Shown here piece by piece: positions 1 to 7,022 of a stretch of DNA of 9,782 bases. The notes beneath the pieces were generated by a model that was not told the origin of the DNA, searched no databases, and was given only the letters and a program-made list of their open reading frames with translations. Both the position numbers and the translations under genes were made by a program. Source of the DNA: Candidatus Gottesmanbacteria bacterium RBG_16_37_8 (lineage in GTDB: Bacteria > Patescibacteriota > Microgenomatia > 2-02-FULL-39-11); NCBI GenBank assembly GCA_001779055.1, contig MFJA01000011.1, forward strand, positions 13,165 to 22,946, in the 5' to 3' direction. Positions within the stretch are counted from its first letter, which is position 1. The number at the start of each line of letters is the position of its first letter.

Positions 1-528
1 AACGAATTAAATGCAATTGATATAGCTTACCAAGTAGCCAATCGCCTTTATGAAAGCATGCCGCCTGACCAGAGAGCCTATTTCCTACAGGATAGTATTA
101 TTCCCTATATCAAAAGACGGGAAGCCTGGAATCATACAAAGACGATTCTTAAAAGGAGCGTTGTCTTTGGCTTAGGTACAGGTTTGGTTGGAGTAGCTGC
201 CTCATTATTTAAAAGTTTAGACCGGACCGGACTTTTGGCTGATTGGACTAATAGATTAACATCACAAGTCAAGCAAGGTGTTGCCTATCTTAGTAAAACA
301 GTTTCAGGAGCAGTTAATAGTGTCGGACAAACTGTCGGTGCCTGGTTGGACAAAATTACTTTGCCTTTTGGAAATGTACCGGCCCCTTCCGTTCCACCGG
401 TAGCTCCTCTCACACCGACATCTGCAAAATGGACTTTTGATTTAGGTAAAGTTATTACACCGGATGGTAAGGTAATAAATGTTGTTTTTCCTAAGGCGGA
501 AACTATTTTTGCAGCTCCTCAACCTTAA
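1..528 (+). CDS. C-terminal part of an unrecognised membrane protein (5' truncated by window)
   Basis: The reading frame is open from base 1 to the TAA at 526-528, giving 175 visible residues. The first ATG in the window (base 58) is probably internal, because 19 codons precede it without a stop. The visible part has a charged, helical N-terminal stretch with a YIKRREAW segment, then one hydrophobic glycine-rich segment (roughly 35-54 residues after the ATG at 58, containing VVFGLGTGLVGVAASLF). An amphipathic Ser/Val/Gly stretch follows, then a proline-rich linker (PAPSVPPVAPLTP), and a short C-terminal segment with a DLGKVITPDGKVINVVFP pattern. I do not recognise a family. The layout suggests a membrane-associated protein with a proline-rich linker to a small terminal strand-rich element, but no function can be assigned. 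It runs in the same direction as the RNase H gene, about 190 bp upstream of it. Confidence 0.75.
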   Translation, partial: NELNAIDIAYQVANRLYESMPPDQRAYFLQDSIIPYIKRREAWNHTKTILKRSVVFGLGTGLVGVAASLFKSLDRTGLLADWTNRLTSQVKQGVAYLSKTVSGAVNSVGQTVGAWLDKITLPFGNVPAPSVPPVAPLTPTSAKWTFDLGKVITPDGKVINVVFPKAETIFAAPQP

Positions 529-622
529 AAATTCTTATTAACTAATAAATTTAAAGTATTATCCCCTTCGATTTCTTCCTTATTTGATGATAAAATTAGA
601 ATTAATCTTTCCCAGTGTTAGT

Positions 623-713
623 TTCGGTAAATATAGAATAATTATTTAAAAATTCTAATTCTGAGGCTAAGTATTTTTAAAATTCGAGCGTAATATTCGG
701 TAAATATTGAATA
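623..713. repeat. Pair of 18-bp near-identical direct repeats upstream of the RNase H gene
   Basis: TTCGGTAAATATAGAATA at 623-640 recurs as TTCGGTAAATATTGAATA at 696-713, 17 of 18 identical, with a 73-bp period. Both copies lie in the 192-bp gap between the first gene and the RNase H gene, and the second ends 8 bp before the ATG at 721. The gap is otherwise AT-rich, with no convincing ORF. A TAATAT at 691-696 could be a -10 box, but I found no good -35 for it. The pair could be a duplicated regulatory site or a duplicated promoter remnant. Confidence 0.55.
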
Positions 714-720
714 CATATTG

Positions 721-1155
721 ATGATGATTAATAGATTAATGATAAATATAGACGGGGGATCAAGAGGAAATCCCGGTCCGGCAGCCGTAGGCGTCGTAAT
801 AAAAACCGAAAACAATCAGCTTATTGAATCTATTTCCAAATTTATTGGCATAACTACCAATAATGAAGCAGAATATCAGGCTTTGATTGCTGCCCTGGAA
901 TATTTGTCACAATATAAAGAAAAATTAAATTTGACTGAAAATATACTTATTGATTTTTATATTGACTCTAAGTTGATTGTTAATCAGGTTAACGGTTTTT
1001 TTAAAGTAAAAAATTCTCGTATAAGAAATTTTATTTATAAGATCCGGGAATTGGAGATTGGTATTCCCGGAAAAATAGTTTATCAATTAATACCCAGGGA
1101 AAAAAACAGCCAGGCTGATCTTTTAGTTAATCAAGCTCTGGATAATTTATCCTGA
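721..1155 (+). CDS. rnhA: RNase HI-type ribonuclease (RnhA-like)
   Basis: A predicted endonuclease that cuts the RNA strand of RNA:DNA hybrids, removing R-loops and RNA primers in the cytoplasm. The whole protein is one RNase H fold of normal size for a single-domain enzyme (144 residues from the ATG at 721). All four expected acidic residues are visible. Counting from that ATG they are D11 in the IDGGSRGNPGP strand, E49 in TTNNEAEYQAL, D82 in YIDSKLIVNQ and D133 in REKNSQADLLVNQAL. The PRE-N-AD-N-A ending is typical of the prokaryotic RNase HI / RVT_3 subgroup. The start is uncertain: TTG 718, ATG 721, ATG 724 and ATG 739 are all in frame, none has a clear Shine-Dalgarno, and 739 would start right at the first beta strand. 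The TGA stop lies inside the palindromic repeat that separates it from the DUF4012 gene, 34 nt downstream. Confidence 0.9.
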   Translation: MMINRLMINIDGGSRGNPGPAAVGVVIKTENNQLIESISKFIGITTNNEAEYQALIAALEYLSQYKEKLNLTENILIDFYIDSKLIVNQVNGFFKVKNSRIRNFIYKIRELEIGIPGKIVYQLIPREKNSQADLLVNQALDNLS

Positions 1156-1180
1156 GTCCGCCAGCTGGCGGATCGAAGGA
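1150..1180. repeat. Composite palindromic repeat with stop codon and SD-like sequence
   Basis: The core TCCGCCAGCTGGCGGA (1157-1172) is a perfect 16-bp palindrome, GC-rich in an AT-rich region. It is flanked by CCTGAG on the left and TCGAAGGA on the right. TCCT (1150-1153) can pair with AGGA (1177-1180), giving an outer stem across a small internal loop. The RNase H stop (TGA, 1153-1155) is in the left flank, and GAAGGA (1175-1180), 9 nt before the ATG at 1190, is in the right flank. From memory, this core recurs between genes in Patescibacteria assemblies, and CCTGAG...TCGAAGG resembles the ends of another widespread small bacterial repeat. Neither could be verified here. Confidence 0.75.
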
Positions 1181-1189
1181 CTGCACCCT

Positions 1190-3562
1190 ATGCCGCTGCC
1201 AAAAACTGAAAAAATAGAAACGATAGCCAGCCCCCTGGCCTTAATAGTAGGGGAATCTCAAATTACCAATACCTTGTCTCAAAAATTGCGGGATGGAGGC
1301 TGTGAGGTTATTGAATCTGAAGCTTTCCCCAAAAGCGGGAAATTTAACTACCTATTTCAATTCGGAGGGGTCAGTAAAGTTAAGGATTCTTATCTTAAAT
1401 ATTTAAAAACCGCTGGTAAGTTTCTTTTTATCGACTATCAAAGTGAAAATATTACAGAAATTGCTAAACTTGACAGGATAAAAATATTGAGAGTAGAAAA
1501 TCTTAATCCCTGGTATTTTCAAAAACTATCAGACGAGATATTAAAAATCGCTTTCACCCATTCCACCAAAAATATCATTGACATTCGTCTGCAGGATAAA
1601 TTGCCTGAATCTTCATTAATCGATCCCGATTTAAAGAAAAATAAAATACTTTTACCTCTGAAAAAAACTGCTTCTGTCAAAAATCAACCCCAAGAAAATA
1701 TTATCAGTCAGTTACCCAAAAAATATGTCCGTAAAAAAATCAGTCCCTTTATATTATGGCCACTTATAATTTTTACTATTCTTTTGTTTTTTCTTTCAGT
1801 TTTAACATACTGGCAGGTAAATCAGGTCAGACAAATTATTGATAATGCTCAAAAGCATTTTGCATCTTCAGAAATTTCTCTCCTGACTTATGATCTTGAT
1901 CAACTGAAAAATAAAGTTATATCCGCTCAAAATGTCTATAATAATTTAAATACTCCTCTTAATCCTTTTCGAAATATAGGTGTTTTTCGAAATACCGGAC
2001 GACTGTTTGTATCAGCTGACCAATTTTTAACTACGGGTATTAACACTTTAAGCTTAATTGAAAGTATCACTGCCTCAGATCAAGCTTTGATGCTTAAAGA
2101 TTTAAACATAAGTAAAGAGAAGTATCAGCAGATTATTGATACATTTAATCTTTTATCTCAATCTACAGAAAATCTTAAGTCTGATATAAATTTACAGGCA
2201 ATCCCATTTTTTCCACAGGAATCTCTTTCCTCATTTTTAGATAATACTACCAATCAAATTAATGCGCTAAGCTACCTTCTTCCTCCATTTAAGGAAATAT
2301 TTTTTAATGGCCATAAAATTTATCTTCTCTTACTTCAAAATAATATGGAATTGCGTCCAACTGGAGGATTTATTGGTTCTGTCGGGCTTCTTGATCTTCA
2401 GGATGGCAAAATGAATAATTTGGATATCCTTGATGTCTATACTATTGACGGACAATTAAAGGGTCATGTGGATCCTCCTGATCCGATTAGAAAGTATTTT
2501 AATCAGCCCAATTGGTTTTTAAGAGACAGTAATTTTGATCCTGATTTTGCCTCATCAGCCGTTCAGGCTGAATGGTTTTTGGACAAAACGATCCAAAAAA
2601 AAGTTGACGGGGTTATCGGTCTCAATCTGTTATTAGTTCAGGATCTTTTGACAGTTTTAGGTCCTCTGACTTTAGCCGATTTCAATAATGAAGTAATTAC
2701 CTCTGACAATCTGTTTATTAAAGCTCAACTATATATCAATCAGCAGTTTTTTGCCGGCTCAACTTCGAAAAAGGATTTTCTTAAATCAATCTCCGACAGT
2801 CTGCAAAAAAGGCTGACCGGAAAAAATATATCTTATCTTAAATTATTTCAGATTATTAAAAAATCTCTTGAAGAAAAAAATCTCCAGTTTTACTTCAATG
2901 ATGTAAATGTGCAAAAAAAGGTAGAGGACTACGGTTGGGCTGGACGCGTTTTCAATATCAAATGTCTTAATGTTAACCAAGTTTGTTTTCCTGATTATAT
3001 TTTTATTAATGAAAGCAATTTCGGTGTTAATAAAGCTAATTTTTTTGTAAAAAAAGCTGTCTTCATTGATAAAAAAATAAATGTTAACGGACAAATAATT
3101 ACTGATCTGACACTTAAATATGATAATCAGAGCCAGGCTGGGTTGCTTCAGGGAGGTCAATACACTAATTATTTGAGATTGTTTTTGCCTAAAAACTCAG
3201 TTTTGATAAATTCCGAAGTAAACGGTCAAAAAATTGAATCCGTAAGTTTTGATGTAACATCTTATCAGGAAGACAAAACTATTTTTGGGTTTCTCTTAAA
3301 AATTCCTGAAAATTCAACTTCTGAATTTAAATTTTCTTATCTTTTGCCTGAAAATCTTAGGGATGAACATAAAATCTATCAGTTTTATTTTCAAAAACAG
3401 GCAGGCGATAAGACTTCAGCAGTTAATATGTCTTTCGCTTCATCAAAATTTGTTTTAAGTCCTTTTAATTTTAAAGCCAAAGAAAGTGGGGGAGATCTGC
3501 TGATTTTCACTACAGACAGTTCTGTAGACAGGCTGTTTCAGTTAAAACTGTCTTTACCCTGA
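1190..3562 (+). CDS. Large single-pass membrane protein with DUF4012 domain
   Basis: This 790-residue protein has three parts. Residues about 15-125 form alternating strands and helices (ALIVGES, then NYLFQFGG, KFLFIDY) resembling a degenerate Rossmann or epimerase-like domain with no intact glycine-rich NAD loop. Residues about 186-208 are one strong transmembrane helix preceded by lysines and arginines (KKYVRKK), suggesting a cytoplasmic N-terminus. The rest is predicted extracellular: a helical region, then the DUF4012 hallmark at 379-397 (NNMELRPTGGFIGS), a NWFLRDSNFDPDFASSA block at 441-457, VDGVIGLNLLL at 472-482, and a strand-rich C-terminus. DUF4012 proteins are common in CPR bacteria and Actinobacteria, and their function is not established. 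Order and motifs loosely resemble LCP proteins, which fits the convergent LCP neighbour (9-bp overlap of ends). GAAGGA 9 nt before the ATG supports the start. A role in surface polymer handling is inference. Confidence 0.85.
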   Translation: MPLPKTEKIETIASPLALIVGESQITNTLSQKLRDGGCEVIESEAFPKSGKFNYLFQFGGVSKVKDSYLKYLKTAGKFLFIDYQSENITEIAKLDRIKILRVENLNPWYFQKLSDEILKIAFTHSTKNIIDIRLQDKLPESSLIDPDLKKNKILLPLKKTASVKNQPQENIISQLPKKYVRKKISPFILWPLIIFTILLFFLSVLTYWQVNQVRQIIDNAQKHFASSEISLLTYDLDQLKNKVISAQNVYNNLNTPLNPFRNIGVFRNTGRLFVSADQFLTTGINTLSLIESITASDQALMLKDLNISKEKYQQIIDTFNLLSQSTENLKSDINLQAIPFFPQESLSSFLDNTTNQINALSYLLPPFKEIFFNGHKIYLLLLQNNMELRPTGGFIGSVGLLDLQDGKMNNLDILDVYTIDGQLKGHVDPPDPIRKYFNQPNWFLRDSNFDPDFASSAVQAEWFLDKTIQKKVDGVIGLNLLLVQDLLTVLGPLTLADFNNEVITSDNLFIKAQLYINQQFFAGSTSKKDFLKSISDSLQKRLTGKNISYLKLFQIIKKSLEEKNLQFYFNDVNVQKKVEDYGWAGRVFNIKCLNVNQVCFPDYIFINESNFGVNKANFFVKKAVFIDKKINVNGQIITDLTLKYDNQSQAGLLQGGQYTNYLRLFLPKNSVLINSEVNGQKIESVSFDVTSYQEDKTIFGFLLKIPENSTSEFKFSYLLPENLRDEHKIYQFYFQKQAGDKTSAVNMSFASSKFVLSPFNFKAKESGGDLLIFTTDSSVDRLFQLKLSLP

Positions 3563-4714
3563 CTTCCCCAAATCTTCTGCTTTTTGAAGGTATTTTGTCT
3601 TATTAAATAGTTTTAATTCGTTTTTATATTCTTCCAATATATATTTAGATTTTTCAACATCCTCAACGCAATTAACGTAAACTTCAACTAATCGGTAATG
3701 AATCTCATCACGCACCTCTTCATTGTCTATCTGCAGCCATAATTTTTGATTGAAGGGAATTTTTAATTTTGTATAAGCCCTATTTTTATGACCGGAAATA
3801 ACATCATTCTCAATTGTCTTAATTAAATTATTCAAATAAGTTTCCATCTCAATTTGATAAGTTTTATATTCTTCATCATTTTGCCCCAAAGTGAATTCTT
3901 CATTTTCAACTTCTAAGTGAATTTCTTTAACATATTTTGATCTCTCAGGTTTGCTAATAAGAATTATATTGTCTGAACTTAGATATATTTTTTTTCGGGC
4001 AAATGCTTCAATTAGATAATTAGCCGTACTAAAATCCAAATTACCGTCTATTGTATTAAATATAAATTCTCTGAAGTTAACAGGTAATTTATAAAATTGC
4101 CAAAAATAAGACAAGATCATGTCTTTTAGAAAATTGGCTTGATTATGGCTTCTCTGATAATCTCCGATGCCGTATCTGCGGTTTCTTAAATATTGCAGCG
4201 TTGAGCTAGTCGGTAAATTCATCGATCTCAAAATTCCCAGTACCTGGGAAAAACCGACAGTTATATAAGCATCAATCTCTAAATCAGAAATTTTTTCTAT
4301 TTTGTTAATGGTGTTCTCAATTCCGTTCAAATGACAGTTATTGGCCAGATATGCACTTTGTGTTGAAACATTGGCTAGTTCTATCCTGGTTCCCCGGGGA
4401 ATGGAAGTTATTCTTAAGTAATCTGTTGCCGGCGAAAAACTGAATATATGAATTGCGTCGCATCGGGGTCTATCGTCACCTTTGCGGGCATCCAGTCCCA
4501 GAAGTAAAATATTGTACTCTTTATAATCTTCTTCTGAAACTTCCAAATCTGTCATTACGGTATTGCTGGATTTACTGGCTAAAACGGTAGCCGAGCTGAC
4601 GGGATTGATAATAGGTAAATTTACTTTATTTATATTAGGCAAAAAAGTTATAACAAGATAAGACAGATTAATCAGGCAAAATAAATAAATAATTGTCTTT
4701 TTAAAAGTGTGCAT
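3554..4714 (-). CDS. LCP family (LytR-CpsA-Psr) protein
   Basis: LCP proteins are membrane-anchored phosphotransferases that move polyprenyl-phosphate-linked glycopolymers onto the cell wall or surface proteins. With ATG at 4714 the protein has 386 residues. Residues 8-26 are a membrane anchor (IIYLFCLINLSYLVITFLP). The LCP core starts at NILLLGLDARKG (68-79), followed by RPRCDAIHIF (R84, D86), SIPRGTR (R107, R110), and the signature near 177-196 with R177, R179, G184-D185, R188 and Q192. Two deviations: the usual Asp of SIPRDT is Gly108, and the usual RQ pair reads NQ. A charged, helical, TPR-like extension of about 100 residues follows the core. I chose 4714 because an upstream in-frame ATG at 4939 would run through the bL25 gene and its promoter, and because a TTGTTA/TATAAT promoter ends 6 nt before 4714. 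It converges on the DUF4012 gene. Confidence 0.85.
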   Translation of the reverse strand: MHTFKKTIIYLFCLINLSYLVITFLPNINKVNLPIINPVSSATVLASKSSNTVMTDLEVSEEDYKEYNILLLGLDARKGDDRPRCDAIHIFSFSPATDYLRITSIPRGTRIELANVSTQSAYLANNCHLNGIENTINKIEKISDLEIDAYITVGFSQVLGILRSMNLPTSSTLQYLRNRRYGIGDYQRSHNQANFLKDMILSYFWQFYKLPVNFREFIFNTIDGNLDFSTANYLIEAFARKKIYLSSDNIILISKPERSKYVKEIHLEVENEEFTLGQNDEEYKTYQIEMETYLNNLIKTIENDVISGHKNRAYTKLKIPFNQKLWLQIDNEEVRDEIHYRLVEVYVNCVEDVEKSKYILEEYKNELKLFNKTKYLQKAEDLGKSG

Positions 4715-4720
4715 TAATTC

Positions 4721-4750
4721 ATTATAGGAATAAAAAAAATTATTTAACAA
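4721..4750 (-). promoter_or_regulatory. Promoter of the LCP gene
   Basis: On the minus strand, TTGTTA (complement of 4745-4750) is followed by an 18-bp T-rich spacer and a perfect TATAAT (complement of 4721-4726). Only 6 nt separate the -10 box from the ATG at 4714, so transcription would start at or next to the start codon, giving a leaderless mRNA. No Shine-Dalgarno is present. Confidence 0.65.
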
Positions 4751-4763
4751 GAAGTCATGCCAT

Positions 4764-4792
4764 TTGACATAAAGGAAATATCCGCCTAAAAT
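4764..4792 (+). promoter_or_regulatory. Promoter of rplY (bL25)
   Basis: A perfect -35 TTGACA (4764-4769), a 17-bp spacer and TAAAAT (4787-4792). The ATG at 4803 is 10 nt beyond the -10 box, so the 5' leader would be 0-4 nt. It stands back to back with the LCP promoter; the two -35 boxes are 13 bp apart. Confidence 0.75.
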
Positions 4793-4802
4793 ATTAATTC
4801 TT

Positions 4803-5516
4803 ATGGCTAATATATCCCTTAAAGCAGATGTACGAAAAGTAATGGGTCGTAAAGTGAAAAAGTTAAGGCAAGTTGGCTTATTACCGGCAAACGTCTTTGG
4901 TAAAAAAATTAAATCCCAAGCTGTTTCCGTTAACCTCAAGGAATTTCAAAAAGTTTTTAACCAAACGGGTGAAACAGGTCTGATTGATCTGATCCTCGAT
5001 GTTAAAAAAATACCTGTTTTAATCAATAACGTGACTTATCATCCTCTTACGGGAAATCCTTTACATACAGATTTTCATCATGTTGACCTTAAGGAAAAAG
5101 TTACCGCTAATGTTCCTTTGGAAATTGTCGGTGAGGCACCGGCAGTTAAAGAAAAATTGGGAGTTTTATTGAGCAATCTTGATGAGCTGGAAGTTGAAGC
5201 CCTGCCTGCCGATCTTCCTGAAAGAATTGCCGTTGATGTGACTAATCTTAAAGAAGTTGATCAGGCAATAAAGATCAAGGATTTGAAAGTATCATCAGAG
5301 ATTAAAATTACAGCTGATCCGGAATTGGAAGTAGTTAAAATAGCTCCTCTTGTTTCTAAAGAAGCAGAAAAAATGGTTGAAGAAAAAGCTGAAAAAGAAG
5401 CTGCTGCAGAAGCTGAAAAAGAAGCTGCGGAAGGAGTGACAGAAGAAGTTCCCGAAGGTACGCCAAAATCTGAAGTACAGGAAAAAACCTCTGAAGAGAA
5501 AAAGACAGGGGAGTGA
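4803..5516 (+). CDS. rplY: Large ribosomal subunit protein bL25 (Ctc form)
   Basis: bL25 binds 5S rRNA in the large ribosomal subunit; the long Ctc/TL5 form has a second beta-rich domain. Here residues 1-92 are the 5S-binding domain, recognisable from LRQVGLLPANVFGKK (21-35) and the HTDFHHVDL end (88-96). Residues about 97-183 are the TL5-type beta domain (VTANVPLEIVGEAPAVKEKLGVLL and the LPERIAVDVTNL strand). Residues about 184-237 are a Glu/Lys/Ala-rich tail, low in complexity and probably disordered. The 237-residue length suits a Ctc-type protein with a tail. ATG 4803 fits both the start of the conserved domain and the promoter just upstream. Its end is 1 nt from the end of the convergent small membrane-protein gene. 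Confidence 0.95.
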   Translation: MANISLKADVRKVMGRKVKKLRQVGLLPANVFGKKIKSQAVSVNLKEFQKVFNQTGETGLIDLILDVKKIPVLINNVTYHPLTGNPLHTDFHHVDLKEKVTANVPLEIVGEAPAVKEKLGVLLSNLDELEVEALPADLPERIAVDVTNLKEVDQAIKIKDLKVSSEIKITADPELEVVKIAPLVSKEAEKMVEEKAEKEAAAEAEKEAAEGVTEEVPEGTPKSEVQEKTSEEKKTGE

Positions 5517-5517
5517 G

Positions 5518-5889
5518 CTAATTTAATTTAGTCTTATCTGACTCAACAATTACTTCCTGATATTTTTTCATTATTTTGTTTCCGTCTTCCTGCTGATCCA
5601 GCTTGAAATATAAATCCGCAATTTTCAGATAGGAATAGTTGTAATCAGGAAATTTATTGTTGAAACTGAGCCAATAATTTAGTTCTTTTCTCAAATTTTC
5701 TTCTTGACCCTCTTTTATCTGCCGTAAATTGGAAGATGATTGCTCTCCTAATATATTTTGATTTTTCCTCTCTGTAACGGTATTTAATAAAATAATTACT
5801 GCTAAAGCTGATAAGATCGCCAGCTTGAGACAGGCATTAAGTTCCTTTGCGGAAAATCTTCGGGGAATATGCGGGAAATATATTTTCAT
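5518..5889 (-). CDS. Small membrane-anchored protein with TPR-like tail
   Basis: A 123-residue protein. Residues about 20-38 are a single hydrophobic helix (LKLAILSALAVIILLNTV) preceded by a basic N-terminus (PRRFSAKELN). After a charged Gln/Glu/Lys linker, residues about 70-112 read like one and a half tetratricopeptide-type helical hairpins (FPDYNYSYLKIADLYFKL followed by a KIMKKYQEV helix). This suggests a small anchored scaffold or adaptor; the partner is unknown and I recognise no specific family. There is no Shine-Dalgarno. A weak TTGTAT-N17-TAAGCT lies upstream on the minus strand (complement of 5921-5926 and 5898-5903), 8 nt before the ATG, which would again give a very short leader. 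The gene is convergent with rplY (1-nt gap) and divergent from the secreted coiled-coil gene. Confidence 0.7.
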   Translation of the reverse strand: MKIYFPHIPRRFSAKELNACLKLAILSALAVIILLNTVTERKNQNILGEQSSSNLRQIKEGQEENLRKELNYWLSFNNKFPDYNYSYLKIADLYFKLDQQEDGNKIMKKYQEVIVESDKTKLN

Positions 5890-5985
5890 TAGGCTATAGC
5901 TTAGCTGAAATATTAAATATATACAAACTTGACTAATCCCGTTTTTTCCTACAGAATAGATTTATTATAGTATTAATTCTGTCTG

Positions 5986-6516
5986 ATGGTTAAATATTTT
6001 TTGTTATTTACCATAGTCTCTTTGCTTATACCCTTTAATATTTTGGCTCAGACCCCCTCTGATAGCATTGCTACAGTTTCCCCTCAGGTCAGAAACCGTC
6101 TTCAGCTGTTAACCAATCCTGAAATTTTGGATAATATCTTTCAGCGTTTCTACAGACACTTGCAAGGCCTTGTTAACCGTTTAAAAATAATCAATATGAG
6201 AATTGAAAAGAGATTAGCCAAATTGGATGTTACTAAAACAGTTTCCGATCGACTGAAATCTCAATTTAGTAAAATAACTGTATCTTTGGATAAAATTAGT
6301 CAAGAATTAACTGATATTGAAGCTGGTTGGAAAAGCATTAAGGAGAGTAAGAGTAGGGATGAATTTCAAAGCTTGAGAAAACGCTTAACAAACCTGATAG
6401 CTTTAATTGAAGGTGTATTAACTGATCAGAAGAATTTGATTAAAGAAATAAAAAAATATAAAGCAAAAGTTGAGCCAACTGTTGTCAACTCAACAAATTC
6501 TGCTGTTGGGCAATAA
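5986..6516 (+). CDS. Secreted coiled-coil protein of unknown function
   Basis: A 176-residue protein with a clear signal peptide: a short basic start (MVK), a hydrophobic core at about 4-19, and a probable cut after A21 (ILA-Q). The mature part is almost entirely helical and charged. Heptad-like Leu/Ile spacing from about residue 55 to 155 suggests one long coiled coil or two antiparallel helices, ending in a polar Thr/Asn/Ser tail. It has no cysteines and no enzymatic motif. It could be a periplasmic or surface spacer or an oligomerising adaptor. The AT-rich 60 bp upstream hold several TATTAT/TATAGT-like boxes without a well-placed -35; a TTGACT (5929-5934) pairs only with a weak CAGAAT. The next gene begins 2 nt after its stop, so the two are almost certainly cotranscribed. 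Confidence 0.75.
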   Translation: MVKYFLLFTIVSLLIPFNILAQTPSDSIATVSPQVRNRLQLLTNPEILDNIFQRFYRHLQGLVNRLKIINMRIEKRLAKLDVTKTVSDRLKSQFSKITVSLDKISQELTDIEAGWKSIKESKSRDEFQSLRKRLTNLIALIEGVLTDQKNLIKEIKKYKAKVEPTVVNSTNSAVGQ

Positions 6517-6518
6517 TT

Positions 6519-7022
6519 ATGGATACCAAAAAAATGGATGATCAAAAACCGGATATAAATTCAGGTAATATTTCTCAAGCTGTTCCGCCTGCCACATCAT
6601 CAATACAGCCTTTTCCTCCATCTTCACCTCCGGTACCCCCGCCTTCTTCCTCTCAACAGGATAATATGTTATCGCCGGGAGAATCATTAGTAGTTGCCAA
6701 GCCTCCGTCTGAATCTCTACCATTCTGGTTTTATCTTCTTTTTGCCGTAGTTGCAGTAATCTTCTTTTTTATAACAGCACTTCTTGTTTCAACCATAATA
6801 AAAAAACAACAAAATAAAGCTATAACTCCAACAGCCAGCGTGACAGTAACCTCGCAACCTGAAAAACTCTCTACACCGACAATTGTACCTACACCTGTCG
6901 ACGACTATCTGAATTCCTTAAACAAAATTAATACTTCAGATGAATCAACGACGATTGAAGCAGATTTGGAATCGACTGATATCAATAGTTTGAAAAAAGA
7001 CTTGGAAAATTTTCAGGAGTAA
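6519..7022 (+). CDS. Proline-rich single-pass membrane protein
   Basis: A 167-residue protein with a low-complexity N-terminus (about 1-67) rich in Pro, Ser and Gln, including PFPPSSPPVPPPSSS (31-45). One strong transmembrane helix follows (about 68-93) and then a basic stop-transfer KKQQNK. The C-terminal part is a Thr/Pro linker and an acidic segment (YLNSLNKINTSDES... ending in SLKKDLENFQE). By the positive-inside rule the Pro-rich N-terminus is ambiguous, but the KK after the helix would favour a cytoplasmic C-terminus unless the N-terminal lysines dominate. Similar small Pro-rich anchored proteins with an acidic, Leu/Asp-repeating tail are, as I recall, frequent in CPR genomes; their role is unknown. 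It starts 2 nt after the stop of the secreted coiled-coil gene. Its end overlaps the convergent IPQTG gene by 10 bp. Confidence 0.7.
   Translation: MDTKKMDDQKPDINSGNISQAVPPATSSIQPFPPSSPPVPPPSSSQQDNMLSPGESLVVAKPPSESLPFWFYLLFAVVAVIFFFITALLVSTIIKKQQNKAITPTASVTVTSQPEKLSTPTIVPTPVDDYLNSLNKINTSDESTTIEADLESTDINSLKKDLENFQE

Noticed and set aside
529..552. Possible terminator hairpin after the first gene
   Set aside because: Only a 5-bp AU stem with a 4-nt loop can be drawn; it is too weak to call.
2843..3160. Minus-strand open frame within the DUF4012 gene
   Set aside because: A shadow of an AT-rich coding region; it is Ile/Phe/Asn-rich with no recognisable motif and no start signals.
4715..4939. 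In-frame upstream extension of the LCP gene to an ATG at 4939
   Set aside because: It would run antisense through the bL25 start and its promoter, the added residues look unlike a signal or anchor, and a good promoter ends 6 nt before ATG 4714.
5378..5510. Repetitive Glu/Ala/Lys codons at the end of the bL25 gene as a DNA repeat
   Set aside because: This is the low-complexity acidic tail common in long bL25 proteins, not a separate DNA element.
6517..6723. Minus-strand open frame opposite the start of the proline-rich gene
   Set aside because: An antisense shadow of the Pro/Ser-rich coding stretch.
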